A stretch of DNA of 64,000 nt from Albidovulum litorale (GCF_025751495.1 NZ_JAOWKZ010000001.1:1086558-1150557), one strand, 5' to 3'; shown: positions 32,156 through 41,569, counted from the first letter of the stretch. Program-made: numbers and translations. Notes: a model not told the origin generated them from the sequence alone.

Positions 32156-33154
32156 ATGACCCAACCATCCCGCCGCGCCCGTTTCCTGCGCCTTGCCGCC
32201 CTTGCGGGCTTTGTCGTCCTGACACTTAGCGCCACCGCCTGGGCCGCTGCGGCCTTGTCGGTTCACTTCTCGGGTGCCCTTCTGATTGCCTTTGAGGCCG
32301 CGCTGATCGCCGCCGCTTTGGCCACTCTTGCCCTGCGCTTCCGGTCACGGCGGGCGGGTTGGGCGGGCCTCGCGCTCATCGCGGTGACTATCGGGGGCTG
32401 GTACATGACCATCCAACCTTCGAACGACCGCGACTGGGCCGCCGATGTCGCACGTGGTGTCACCGCAGAGATATCGGGCGACCAGGTCACATTGCACAAT
32501 ATCCGTGCCTTCGATTGGCAGGATCGCGACAGGGCCGAAGAACACTGGGGCAGGCGGCACTATGATCTGACGAAGCTCGACAGCATCGACATGTTCACCT
32601 CGGTCTGGGACAATCCCGACATCGCCCATCTTCTGGTCAGCTTCGGCTTCGGCGATGGCCAGCATGTCGTCTTCTCGGTCGAGATCCGGCGCGAGGCGGA
32701 TGAGGAGTTCGAAATTCTCGGCGGCTTCTTCCGAAAATTCGAACTGGTGCTGATCGCGGCCGAGGAAAACGATATCGTCAGGTTGCGGACAAATCACCGT
32801 AAGGAAGACGTGCGCCTCTATCCGGTCCGGCTGGATCAGGCCCGGATGCGCGAGATGTTCCTGACCTATGCAAGTTTCGGCAACGCGCTGGCCGAACGCC
32901 CTGAATTCTACAACACGATCACCGACAATTGCACGACGACGGTCTATCAACTCGCGAAACTGGTCGCGCCCGAAATGCCGATCGATATCCGGCTGGTGAA
33001 GTCAGGGCTTCTGCCCGAATACCTCGACGAGATTGGCGGGCTGCGCGATGAGATCGCGATGAGCGAGCGTCGCAGCCGCGGCGCGATTACCGCGTGGGCA
33101 CAAGAGGTGCCTGCAGGCGCCAATTTCTCGGACTGGATTCGCTCAGGGCAGTGA
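32156..33154 (+). CDS. DUF4105 domain membrane protein
   Basis: 332-residue protein with three N-terminal hydrophobic helices (about residues 12-95) and a periplasmic DUF4105 domain. The candidate active-site region NTITDNCTTTVYQLAK (about residue 262) has the Cys expected of this papain-like family, and FSVEIRREADEEFEILGGFFRKFEL is the conserved core. DUF4105 is presumed hydrolytic, but its role is unknown. ATG 32156 begins a short positively charged N-terminus before the first helix; frame upstream has no support. Confidence 0.8.
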   Translation: MTQPSRRARFLRLAALAGFVVLTLSATAWAAAALSVHFSGALLIAFEAALIAAALATLALRFRSRRAGWAGLALIAVTIGGWYMTIQPSNDRDWAADVARGVTAEISGDQVTLHNIRAFDWQDRDRAEEHWGRRHYDLTKLDSIDMFTSVWDNPDIAHLLVSFGFGDGQHVVFSVEIRREADEEFEILGGFFRKFELVLIAAEENDIVRLRTNHRKEDVRLYPVRLDQARMREMFLTYASFGNALAERPEFYNTITDNCTTTVYQLAKLVAPEMPIDIRLVKSGLLPEYLDEIGGLRDEIAMSERRSRGAITAWAQEVPAGANFSDWIRSGQ

Positions 33155-33194
33155 ATATCCAAAACGCGTCAGGCGCAGGCGATATCTTCGGGCG

Positions 33195-33719
33195 TCATTC
33201 CCGCAATTCGTCGCGCGCCACGCCCCAAAGCGCGGTCTTCTCGACCCAGCCCTTCGTGCCGCCTGCCGCGATCCGGCACCAGTCAGGCCCGCATTCGCCA
33301 AGGCGCCCGATCACGCCGGTCACGGCCTCGGCGACCACCGGCCCCTCGGGATCGGGGCGGCTGCGCAGAGCGGCCCGGTCGGTTGCGACGCTGACGGTGC
33401 GTGAACCGGAAAGCAGGCTGTAATAGATCCAGCCACCCTGCCCCTCCTGATCCTCGACCCGGCGCCAGTGACCGAACTCAGCCGTCACGAGAAGCGGCAT
33501 GTCGCGGTGGCGGAACACCCAGTCGATGCGGTGGCTGAGGCTCGGGCCGCGCCGCACATTGCCCTCGGCGGCCTTCAGCGACACGAAACGCGGCAGCGGC
33601 AGGTTGGTGACGGGGCCTCGGGCGCCGTCACCGTTCGGAGCCGCGAAGGCGGGCGCTACCAGCCCGGCGCAAAGTGCGATCTGGGCAAGAAACGCCCGAA
33701 ACTTGTGTGACTTGGTCAT
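33195..33719 (-). CDS. SH3-domain-like secreted protein
   Basis: 174-residue protein with a signal peptide (about residues 1-26, ending APAFAAP) and two bacterial SH3-like segments (FVSLKAAEGNVRRGPSLSHRIDWVF and DRAALRSRPDPEGPVVAEAVTGVIGRL). A cysteine pair (ECGPDWC) precedes the C-terminal GWVEKTALWGV. Such proteins are usually exported and bind cell wall or act as targeting modules. Start ATG 33719 is chosen; ATG 33731 is equally possible. It is divergent from the dehydrogenase gene. Confidence 0.78.
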   Translation of the reverse strand: MTKSHKFRAFLAQIALCAGLVAPAFAAPNGDGARGPVTNLPLPRFVSLKAAEGNVRRGPSLSHRIDWVFRHRDMPLLVTAEFGHWRRVEDQEGQGGWIYYSLLSGSRTVSVATDRAALRSRPDPEGPVVAEAVTGVIGRLGECGPDWCRIAAGGTKGWVEKTALWGVARDELRE

Positions 33720-33849
33720 GCCTGCCTGCATCGTCTGCCCGTTTTTCGCCCAAGCCTGAAGGGCGCTGTCATTCGGGGCTTGTGGCCCGCCCCGTTGCGC
33801 CCATACTTTGCCAAGAGAAACGCCGGTTTGGAAGAGAGGAGAGCATCCG

Positions 33850-34836
33850 ATGGGATCACAGCGTCTGAGTGTTGTCGTCACGCGACGCTTGCCCGAGGTC
33901 GTCGAGACCCGGATGAAGGAATTGTTCGATGTCGAACTGCGCGATCCCGACACACGGATGAGCCGCGATGAGCTTGCCGCCGCGATGCGCCGCGCCGATG
34001 TGATCGTTCCCTGCGTGACCGATCACATCGACGCGAACCTTCTGGCGCAGGCGGGCGACAAGCTGAAGCTGATCGCAAACTATGGCGCGGGCATTGACCA
34101 TATCGACGTTCAGTCCGCCCGACAGCGGGGGGTTCTGGTATCGAACACGCCGGGCGTTGTGACCGAAGATACCGCCGACATGACAATGGCGCTGATCCTT
34201 GCCGTCACCCGCCGCATTCCCGAGGGGCTGGCCGTGATGCAGTCAGGCAACTGGCAAGGCTGGGCGCCGACAGCCTTCATGGGCGGGCGCGTCGGCGGAC
34301 GGCGTCTGGGTATTCTCGGCATGGGTCGGATCGGGACGGCGGTGGCGCGGCGCGCCCATGCTTTCGGCATGCAGGTCCACTACCACAACCGCAAACGCCT
34401 GCGCCCGGAACAGGAAGCCGAGGTTGAGGCCACCTATTGGGAAAGTCTCGATCAGATGGTCAGCCGGATGGATGTGCTGTCGATCAACTGCCCGCATACG
34501 CCCGCAACCTTCCACTTGATGAACGCCCGCCGCCTGCGTCTGATGAAAGACGGTGCGGTGATCGTGAACACGTCGCGCGGCGAGGTGATCGACGAAAACG
34601 CCCTGACGCGGATGCTGCGCGCGGGCGAGATTGCGGGCGCAGGTCTCGACGTCTTCGAGCACGGGCATGAGATCAATCCCCGGCTCAGGGCGCTGCCGAA
34701 TGTCGTCCTTCTGCCGCATATGGGCTCGGCCACGGTCGAAGGTCGGACCGAGATGGGCGAGAAGGTGATCATCAACATCAAGACCTTCGCCGACGGCCAT
34801 CGTCCGCCCGATCTGGTGGTGCCGTCGATGCTCTGA
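33850..34836 (+). CDS. D-isomer 2-hydroxyacid dehydrogenase (glyoxylate/hydroxypyruvate reductase-like)
   Basis: 328-residue NAD(P)-dependent dehydrogenase. The cofactor motif GILGMGRIGTAVA lies near residue 155; catalytic Arg (NTSRGEVIDE), Glu (GLDVFEHG) and His (LLPHMGSAT) are in place. The pattern is closest to D-glycerate dehydrogenase/glyoxylate reductase, so it may act on glyoxylate or hydroxypyruvate. ATG 33850 has GAGAGGAGAG upstream. The start upstream at 33808 lacks a site. Confidence 0.87.
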   Translation: MGSQRLSVVVTRRLPEVVETRMKELFDVELRDPDTRMSRDELAAAMRRADVIVPCVTDHIDANLLAQAGDKLKLIANYGAGIDHIDVQSARQRGVLVSNTPGVVTEDTADMTMALILAVTRRIPEGLAVMQSGNWQGWAPTAFMGGRVGGRRLGILGMGRIGTAVARRAHAFGMQVHYHNRKRLRPEQEAEVEATYWESLDQMVSRMDVLSINCPHTPATFHLMNARRLRLMKDGAVIVNTSRGEVIDENALTRMLRAGEIAGAGLDVFEHGHEINPRLRALPNVVLLPHMGSATVEGRTEMGEKVIINIKTFADGHRPPDLVVPSML

Positions 34837-34948
34837 CACGCCTTTTCGCCGGCCGATGAGCCTGACACACATTTTCTTCAGGCTGAGGTCACATTTCGGT
34901 CGTGTTCGGCTGCGAAACCGTTGATCGAATTGATTTAACGGAGCAGCC

Positions 34949-36193
34949 ATGTCCAAGGTTTTTCTTGGCGCATTCGTCGCCTTGGCCGTGATCGCCGTCG
35001 GGGCCGTGGACTATGTCAATCAAGCGCGCCGGGCGGAAAGCACACCGGGCGCGTTCGGGGCGACAGACTATCTGAAGACGATTTCGGACCGCTTTGGCGA
35101 CCATCAGGCCGCTCTTGCGGCCGAGACGGAGCGCAACCGCCTGCGCGGCATGGATCCGCGCGACCACCTGCCGGAGGCCCCCGAGGGCTGGACCCGGACC
35201 GACTGGGATGCCGGGGCCGAGGCGCTGTTCGGCGGGCGGTACGACCTGCAGAAGGACGATTTCGCGCCCGACGAATTGAAAAATGATCCTGTGCTCAAGG
35301 CGCTCAGCTCTGCCGGCAAGGCGATGGTCGATGCACAGGATGCAAGCGAGGTCTATGTCTACCAGAAACCCGGCGCGGTCATTGCGATGCGATTGACCCG
35401 TCTTGCGCCGGAACCCGGTGGTTTCAGCGGGATGGCGATGCAGATGGCTGCCAACAATATCGAGGCGATGTCCGGCAAGAATGGTTATGCGATTGTAAAG
35501 GGCGTCACCTACCGCGAGGAACTCGGTCTTTTCGGCGCACAAGCCATGGAGCGTGACCACAAGGTCATCACCGGGCAGATCGGAAAGGAACTGCGCGTTT
35601 CGGTGCGGTCGCTGGCAGAAGACGGGGATGTCCTGACGTTGCTCAACCTGATCGACTATGACCGGCTGAATGCGATGCTGACCGAACCGCTGCCGGGCAT
35701 CGGATCGGACGCCCCCGTAATCGCGGAAGAAGATCAGAAGGCAGAGGCACAGCGCCGGGTCGCAGAGGCTTCGCGGCAACAAAGGATCAGGGCGCGCGCG
35801 GCCGATATCGACTTGCAGATGGCGGCGCTGGAGATCAACCGTCGGCATGGGCGGCTCGACGATGAGCAGTATGAGACCGCGAAGGCGCGCCTTGAAGCGG
35901 CGAGTCAGGCGTTGCTTGACGAAGCTGCCGCTCCTCAGGTCGTGGTCGAGGAAAAGAAAGCCGAAGTCGAGCCAGAGGCGCCGCAAGAGATCCAGCAGGC
36001 GGCGGCGAAAGCTCCCGCAGCAGAAGCTCCGGCAACTGGTGGCGGTGGCATCATGTCGATGCTGAGCGGCCTGTTCGGTGGCGGCGCGTCGAAGGCCGAA
36101 GCCGCGCCCCAGGCCGAGGTGAAGGTTAACCGGGGTACATTCGGAAACTGCAGCGAACTTGGCTCTGCCAAGCGCTGCACGATCGGCGATTAG
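34949..36193 (+). CDS. Unrecognised exported or membrane-anchored protein
   Basis: 414-residue protein, not recognised. It has an N-terminal hydrophobic anchor or signal (about residues 4-20), a mixed middle region, an alanine/charge-rich coiled-coil (about 260-290), a SHOCT-like short helix (GRLDDEQYETAKARL, about 298-312), a low-complexity Ala/Pro/Glu linker and a C-terminus with a cysteine pair (FGNCSELGSAKRCTIGD). ATG 34949 follows a GGAG. A long palindrome immediately follows the stop. Role unknown. Confidence 0.72.
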   Translation: MSKVFLGAFVALAVIAVGAVDYVNQARRAESTPGAFGATDYLKTISDRFGDHQAALAAETERNRLRGMDPRDHLPEAPEGWTRTDWDAGAEALFGGRYDLQKDDFAPDELKNDPVLKALSSAGKAMVDAQDASEVYVYQKPGAVIAMRLTRLAPEPGGFSGMAMQMAANNIEAMSGKNGYAIVKGVTYREELGLFGAQAMERDHKVITGQIGKELRVSVRSLAEDGDVLTLLNLIDYDRLNAMLTEPLPGIGSDAPVIAEEDQKAEAQRRVAEASRQQRIRARAADIDLQMAALEINRRHGRLDDEQYETAKARLEAASQALLDEAAAPQVVVEEKKAEVEPEAPQEIQQAAAKAPAAEAPATGGGGIMSMLSGLFGGGASKAEAAPQAEVKVNRGTFGNCSELGSAKRCTIGD

Positions 36194-36194
36194 G

Positions 36195-36279
36195 GCGTTC
36201 CGGGTTTACTTGGTATCGGAATTCGAACCCTTTTCGTTCGAATTCCGATACTTGTTGTCTCAGACAAAACCCGAAACGC
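36195..36279. repeat. Nested palindrome / bidirectional terminator-like element
   Basis: An inner perfect 14-bp inverted repeat (TATCGGAATTCGAA at 36214-36227; TTCGAATTCCGATA at 36237-36250; 9-base loop) lies inside outer arms GCGTTCCGGGTTT (36195-36207) and AAACCCGAAACGC (36267-36279), which match at 12 of 13. It fills the space between two convergent genes almost exactly. It could be a terminator or a dispersed palindromic (MITE/REP-like) element. Confidence 0.75.
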
Positions 36280-36280
36280 T

Positions 36281-37255
36281 TTAAAGCGTCAGGATCGTCG
36301 ATCCGGTGGTCATGCGCGCCTCAAGCGCACGGTGCGCTTCGGCGACCTGATCAAGCGGGAAGCGTTGGCCGATCTCGATCCGCACCGAACCGGACGCGAC
36401 CTTGGAAAATAGCCTCCCGGCCATCTCCTGACAGGTCGCATGGTCGGCGATATGGGTGAAGAGCGTCGGCCGGGTGATCTTCAGCGATCCGCGTGAGGCG
36501 AGCGCCAGGAGATCCACCGGCGGCACGGGCCCCGAGGCGTTGCCGAAGGAGATCATCATGCCAAGCGGGCGGAGCGAATTGAGCGAGCCTTCGAACGTGT
36601 CCTTGCCGACCGAATCCATCACCACATCCACGCCGCGCCCGTCCGTGATCTCACGCACCCGTTTGGCGAAGTCCTCGGTCCGGTAGTTGATCGCGTGTAC
36701 GGCGCCGTGGTCGAGCGCCATCTGGCATTTCGCGTCCGATCCGGCGGTCGCAATCAGGTTGATGCCCTCCGATCGCGCCCATTGGCAGGCGATCAGCCCC
36801 ACGCCGCCCGCGCCCGCGTGGAAAAGTACCCAGTCCCCCTTCGCTATGGGCGTCGTGCGGTTGAAAAGGTAATCGACCGTCAGCCCCTTCAGCATCATTG
36901 CTGCGCCTTCCTCGAAGGAAATGCTGTCGGGCAGGGGACAGACCTGCGCGGCGGGCATGACGCGCGCCTCGCAATAGGCGCCGGGCGGCTGGCTGGAATA
37001 GGCGGCGCGGTCGCCGGGCTTGAGATGGATCACGCCCTCGCCAACCGCCTCAACAATACCGGAAGCCTCCATGCCGAGCGCGGCGGGCAAGGCAAGCTTG
37101 TAAAGCCCCTCGCGCTGATAGACGTCGATGAAGTTCAGCCCGCAGGCCTTATGCGCGATCCTGATCTCACCCGGCCCCGGTTCACCGACCGGACGGTCCA
37201 CGATCTTCATCACTTCCGGCCCGCCATGAGCTTCGATCACAACCGTCCGCGCCAT
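36281..37255 (-). CDS. qor: NADPH:quinone oxidoreductase (zinc-independent MDR)
   Basis: 324-residue medium-chain dehydrogenase/reductase of the quinone-reductase type. It has the N-terminal GroES-like domain (GLNFIDVYQREGLY) and the nucleotide-binding motif AGAGGVGLIACQWA (about residue 147); zinc-ligand cysteines of alcohol dehydrogenases are absent, as in Qor. It reduces quinones with NADPH in the cytoplasm. ATG 37255 has GAGGGGG upstream; a longer frame extends toward the divergent flavoprotein gene but is not supported. Confidence 0.87.
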   Translation of the reverse strand: MARTVVIEAHGGPEVMKIVDRPVGEPGPGEIRIAHKACGLNFIDVYQREGLYKLALPAALGMEASGIVEAVGEGVIHLKPGDRAAYSSQPPGAYCEARVMPAAQVCPLPDSISFEEGAAMMLKGLTVDYLFNRTTPIAKGDWVLFHAGAGGVGLIACQWARSEGINLIATAGSDAKCQMALDHGAVHAINYRTEDFAKRVREITDGRGVDVVMDSVGKDTFEGSLNSLRPLGMMISFGNASGPVPPVDLLALASRGSLKITRPTLFTHIADHATCQEMAGRLFSKVASGSVRIEIGQRFPLDQVAEAHRALEARMTTGSTILTL

Positions 37256-37457
37256 CCCGGCCCCCTCTTGTTGACACCGCACGACCCTAGGCAGGCGAAT
37301 GCCCGGGGTCGAGGGGTTTTGCGCCGGATTTCCGGTCAAGTCCATCAGCGACAGGCCGGTATGTCGTTTTTCCTCTGCTTTAGGTCGGGCTGACATTTCC
37401 CCGTTTTTCCGGCTCTGGCAGATAGGGGCCAGAAATTTCACCCGAGGAGTCGGCCCG

Positions 37458-39956
37458 ATGAAAACCCATGTCAAAGCCCTTGTCGTCGGCGGCGGTGCCG
37501 TCGGAGCGGGGATCGCCTATCACCTGGCCAAGGCAGGCTGGGATACGATGCTGCTGGAGCGGGACGAGCTGACCTCGGGTTCGACCTGGCATGCGGCCGG
37601 TCTTCTGCCCCTCTTCAACATGTCCTATGCCACCACGCATATCCACAAGTACTCGGTCGACTTCTACAAGTCGCTTGAGGCCGAGACCGGCCTCAATGCC
37701 GGTTTTGCCGTGGTCGGCAACCTGCGCATGGCGCAAACACAGGACCGCATGGACGAATACATGCTCTATTCGTCCGTGGCGGAAACCTGTGACGTCTATC
37801 ACGAGTTCCTGACGCCGAAGGAAATGAAGGAGCGCTGGCCGCTCCTGCGCACCGATGACCTGAAGGGTGCGCTCTTTCACCCGCAGGACGGCTATATCAA
37901 CCCCGCCGACGTGACCCAGGCGATGGCCAAGGGTGCACGCCAGCATGGCGTCACGATCGAACGCAAATGGCAGGTCGACGGCTACAAGTGGACCGGCTCG
38001 GAGTGGATCGTCTCGATCACCAAGATGGTCGAACAGGGCGGCAACCTGGTCGCCTCGGAAGAAACCGCTGAGATCCGTGCCGAACATGTTGTCACCGCGA
38101 CCGGCAACCACGCCCAGCGCACCGCCAGACTTCTGGGCATCAAGATCCCGGCGATCCCGGTCGAACACCAGTTCATCGTCACCGAGCCCGATCCGATGCT
38201 GGTCGAATACCGCAAGAACAACCCCGAGCACCCGGTTCTGCGCGATGCCGATGCCAAATGGTATGTGCGCGAAGAGCGTGGCGGCTGGATCCTCGGGCCC
38301 TACGAAAAGGGCGCTCCCGCGCGCTTTGAATACGGCGTTCCCGACAGCTTCCGCGCCGACCTCTTCCCGCTCGATCTGGAGCGGATCGAGGAAGAATACA
38401 TGTCGATGATCCACCGTCTGCCGTCGTCCGAGACCGTGGGCCTCAAGGACGATTTCAACGGCCCGATCTGCTACACGCCGGACGGCAACCCGCTGGTCGG
38501 CCCCGCACCCGGCCTGCGCAACATGTGGCTGGCCGAAGGCTTCTCGTTCGGGATCACCGCTGCGGGCGGCACGGGCTATTACCTCGCCCAGATGATGGTG
38601 GAGGGCGAGGCCGAGATCGACATGGCCTCGCTCGATCCCAAGCGCTACGGGTCTTGGATGACGACCGAATATGCAGCGCGCAAGAACGAGGAATGCTACG
38701 ACCACGTCTTCATCCTGCACCACCCGGACGAAGAGCGTGAGGCCTGCCGCCCGCTGCGCACCGCGCCGGTCTATGACCGCCAGAAGGCACTTGGCGCGCA
38801 GTTCGGTCAGGTGAACGGCTGGGAACGCCCGAACTATTACGGGCCGAAGGATGCGCCTGAATCGTTCGACCACGATTCCCGCAGCTTCCGCCGTGGCGGC
38901 TGGTGGCAATATGCCGTGGACGAAGCCAAGGCGATCCGCGAAACGGCCGGTCTGATCGACGCGACGGCGTTTACCAAGCACATCGTGCGGGGCCCGGGTG
39001 CGACCGCCTTCCTCGACTGGTTCACCTGCAACGCGCTGCCGAAAATCGGCCGTATCAACCTGACCTATGCGCTGACCCCCACCGGCACGACGCGAACCGA
39101 ATACACGATCGTGCGGAACGGCGAGAACGACTATTACCTCGTCTCCGCCGGGGCCTGGACCGCCTATGACGCCGACTACCTGAAGAAGTCGATCGAGGAC
39201 TTCATCGCAAATGGCGGCGCGCATGTGGACATGCATGACGTGACGACCCAGTGGGGCGTCTTCGCCATCGCCGGTCCGAAGTCGCGCGACATCCTGAAAG
39301 AGATCATCAAAGATGCCGAGCCGGAAACCGCGCTGTCGAACAAGCGCTTTCCCTGGCTCTCGGCCCGCAAGATCGAGCTTGGCATGTGCCCGGTCAACGC
39401 GATCCGCGTGGCCTATACCGGGGAACTCGGCTGGGAACTGCACCACCCGATCGAGATGCAACGCTACCTCTGGGATCTGCTCTTGGCGGCCGGTGAGAAG
39501 CACGGCATGAAGCTCGTCGGCGCCCGCGCCCAGAACTGGCTGCGTCAGGAGAAGAGCTACCGCGCCTTCGGCACCGAGCTTGGCCGCGACGCGACGCCCG
39601 CCGAGGCTGGCCTCGACCGCTTCATCGACCTCTCGAAGGACTTCCAGGGCAAGCAGGCGATGATCGACACCGGCGTGCGCTTCAAATGCGTCACCGTGCT
39701 GATCGACGGACCGTCGGACACCGATCCTTGGGGCAAGGAGGCGCTTCTTGTCGACGGCAAGAAAGTCGGCCGTCTGACCTCGGGCGGCTACTCGGTCGCG
39801 TTCAACAAGCAGATCGGCATGGGCTATGTCAGCCCCGAGCTGGCGGAAGTCGGCACCAAGCTGAAGGTGCGGATGCTGCGTCAGGAATGGGATGCGGTCG
39901 TCGTCGAGGACAGCCCGTTCGACCCGTCGAACGAACGCATCCGCGTCAACGGCTGA
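37458..39956 (+). CDS. GcvT-family FAD-dependent oxidoreductase (dimethylglycine/sarcosine dehydrogenase-like)
   Basis: 832-residue two-part enzyme. The N-terminal FAD-binding oxidoreductase (DAO fold, about 1-400) has GGGAVGAGIAYHL and SGSTWHAAG, whose His is the likely covalent FAD attachment site. The C-terminal half (about 430-830) is a folate-binding GcvT domain, as in dimethylglycine and sarcosine dehydrogenases that pass one-carbon units to tetrahydrofolate. Exact substrate is not fixed. ATG 37458 has GAGGAG 8 bases upstream. It ends in a region with a strong terminator at 40083. Confidence 0.87.
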   Translation: MKTHVKALVVGGGAVGAGIAYHLAKAGWDTMLLERDELTSGSTWHAAGLLPLFNMSYATTHIHKYSVDFYKSLEAETGLNAGFAVVGNLRMAQTQDRMDEYMLYSSVAETCDVYHEFLTPKEMKERWPLLRTDDLKGALFHPQDGYINPADVTQAMAKGARQHGVTIERKWQVDGYKWTGSEWIVSITKMVEQGGNLVASEETAEIRAEHVVTATGNHAQRTARLLGIKIPAIPVEHQFIVTEPDPMLVEYRKNNPEHPVLRDADAKWYVREERGGWILGPYEKGAPARFEYGVPDSFRADLFPLDLERIEEEYMSMIHRLPSSETVGLKDDFNGPICYTPDGNPLVGPAPGLRNMWLAEGFSFGITAAGGTGYYLAQMMVEGEAEIDMASLDPKRYGSWMTTEYAARKNEECYDHVFILHHPDEEREACRPLRTAPVYDRQKALGAQFGQVNGWERPNYYGPKDAPESFDHDSRSFRRGGWWQYAVDEAKAIRETAGLIDATAFTKHIVRGPGATAFLDWFTCNALPKIGRINLTYALTPTGTTRTEYTIVRNGENDYYLVSAGAWTAYDADYLKKSIEDFIANGGAHVDMHDVTTQWGVFAIAGPKSRDILKEIIKDAEPETALSNKRFPWLSARKIELGMCPVNAIRVAYTGELGWELHHPIEMQRYLWDLLLAAGEKHGMKLVGARAQNWLRQEKSYRAFGTELGRDATPAEAGLDRFIDLSKDFQGKQAMIDTGVRFKCVTVLIDGPSDTDPWGKEALLVDGKKVGRLTSGGYSVAFNKQIGMGYVSPELAEVGTKLKVRMLRQEWDAVVVEDSPFDPSNERIRVNG

Positions 39957-40082
39957 CCCGAGCGGTGCTAAGCGTCGTCCATTGGCTCTCGAAACCGAGC
40001 ATGCCTATGGGCGATCCCCGGCGCATTTAAGGCAAGAGAGACAAGGGGGCGGGAGCCCCGATTTCTGAACCAGACTGTCCAA

Positions 40083-40118
40083 ACGCCCCCGCAATACTTT
40101 GCGGGGGCGTGTTTTTTT
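40083..40118 (+). terminator. Rho-independent terminator downstream of the GcvT-family gene
   Basis: ACGCCCCCGCAA and TTGCGGGGGCGT form a perfect 12-bp stem with a TACT loop, followed by G and seven T residues. It is the clearest intrinsic terminator in the window. Confidence 0.93.
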
Positions 40119-40185
40119 GCGAAGATGGCCAGTACGGTCAGGCGGAGTTCGGTCTTAGGTCGATCCAAACGTGGAAGGGACGGAA

Positions 40186-40710
40186 ATGCATACCGGGCGT
40201 TGTCTGTGTGGTGAAATCGAATACGCGGTTGATGGGCAACCTCGTGATATCATCAACTGCCACTGCGAGTTTTGTCAGAGAGCGACGGGAAGTGCGTATC
40301 TCGTTGAAACGATATTCGAGAGGCAAGACTTTCACCTGCAACGCGGAGAACCCAGCGTCTATCAGCACACGAGTTCAGGCAGCGGGAAAAAAATCGATAT
40401 CCACTTTTGCCCCAAATGCGGAACCAAAACGCATATGATGTTCGAACGCTTCCCGACAATCGTCGGCGTCTATTCCGGAACTTTCGACGACAAGGATTGG
40501 TTTGAACGGTCCAAAGAAAATTCGCTTCACTTCTTCCTCAGTACCGCGCCAAAGGGCACTGTGCTTCCCGCCGGTTTTGACATCTATGATGCTCATTACT
40601 GGCAGTCCGAAGGGGTCGCGTCCAAACCACTAGTCTTCGATGCTCACACTCTGGTGACGGATGAACTAAAGGCGGAAAGCCGCCAGCGTCTGGATAACCT
40701 GAAGTCCTAG
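40186..40710 (+). CDS. GFA-family (glutathione-dependent formaldehyde-activating-like) protein
   Basis: 174-residue zinc protein of the GFA/CENP-V fold. Zinc ligands are visible: CLCG (residues 6-8), CHCEFC (about 29-34) and CPKCG (about 73-76). Enzymes of this family are annotated as S-hydroxymethylglutathione synthases, but most members are of uncertain function. ATG 40186 follows an AAGGGA site. Base and codon use is noticeably less GC-rich than the neighbours. It shares the CTAG stop with the convergent GST gene. Confidence 0.82.
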   Translation: MHTGRCLCGEIEYAVDGQPRDIINCHCEFCQRATGSAYLVETIFERQDFHLQRGEPSVYQHTSSGSGKKIDIHFCPKCGTKTHMMFERFPTIVGVYSGTFDDKDWFERSKENSLHFFLSTAPKGTVLPAGFDIYDAHYWQSEGVASKPLVFDAHTLVTDELKAESRQRLDNLKS

Positions 40711-41402
40711 CGGTTTGCTTCATAGACCGGTTTACCAACGCCAGAATACCCAATGACATCAGGATCCCACCACCAGATGGGATTGGCGACAAAGCTATTT
40801 CTTTGGTCCATTCGTTCCAGCAATGCGCTGCACTTTGGCATTTTTTCGAGATTGAACTCCAGACCGAGTGGTCGTGCTTGAGCAAACCGAATGTGGCAGG
40901 TTAGGAAGATGTCCTGAACCGATAAGGCACCTGGAAAAAACCCGTGGGCGTCGTCGGATAATCTGTCTTCAAGCCATTTCAGGATCCACTGCGCACGCTC
41001 GGCGCACCTTTGCAGATGCGGGTTTTCCCGAACGGTGACGCCGGTCCATGTCAATTGGGATATTGTCGTGATTGCAGTCCCCAGTGTTTGAATTGTCGAA
41101 AACAGGAGTTTGTCCTCCCATTCTTGCATTGGCCGCCATAACGCCGCCGCAAGCTGCGGTTTTTCATCAATGCGTTGCGAGGCTTTGCGCAGAAGATATT
41201 CGGCAATGGTGCCGCTTTCCCAGAGAACGACTTCGCCATCCCGAAGCGATGGCACCTGCATCGTCGGTGTATCCGCGCCGAGTTGGGTTGGCGTCGGGGC
41301 TGCTTCGGGTTCGTACCCCACATAGTCCAACTTCAGCTCGTGCAGCAGAATGCGGACAGCGCGGGCGTAGGGTGAACCGGCCGTGTATTGTAGTTCAAGC
41401 AT
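40707..41402 (-). CDS. Glutathione S-transferase family protein
   Basis: 231-residue GST with an N-terminal thioredoxin-like domain (YTAGSPYARAVRILLHELKLDY, VPSLRDGEVVLWESGTIAEYLL) and an all-helical C-terminal domain (EKPQLAAALWRPMQEWEDKL). The SPYAR motif is the likely glutathione-activating site. ATG 41402 (MLELQYTAGSPYA) is chosen over the upstream 41435. Both this gene and the convergent GFA gene end in TAG read from the same CTAG (40707-40710). GC content is lower than typical here. Confidence 0.82.
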   Translation of the reverse strand: MLELQYTAGSPYARAVRILLHELKLDYVGYEPEAAPTPTQLGADTPTMQVPSLRDGEVVLWESGTIAEYLLRKASQRIDEKPQLAAALWRPMQEWEDKLLFSTIQTLGTAITTISQLTWTGVTVRENPHLQRCAERAQWILKWLEDRLSDDAHGFFPGALSVQDIFLTCHIRFAQARPLGLEFNLEKMPKCSALLERMDQRNSFVANPIWWWDPDVIGYSGVGKPVYEANR

Positions 41403-41569
41403 GACAAGCGCGGCCTGTGTTTTCTGTAACAACAATTTTCAGACTACAGCACCATCCCAGGTTTGTCCGCTCTGACGGCAAAGCGACCTTGGTCGGCTTT
41501 TAAAAAAAAACCACCAAAAATGGATGCAAGCCACACCAGGTCCGCCCAGTGACGTGTGAGAGCCGCAAC

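Noticed and set aside
37380..39503. Minus-strand open frame of about 700 codons opposite the GcvT-family gene
   Set aside because: Same reason: antisense to a gene with complete FAD and GcvT motifs.
41480..41530. Terminator after the AhpD-like gene
   Set aside because: A run of nine A on the plus strand would give U's in the transcript, but no clean stem precedes it.
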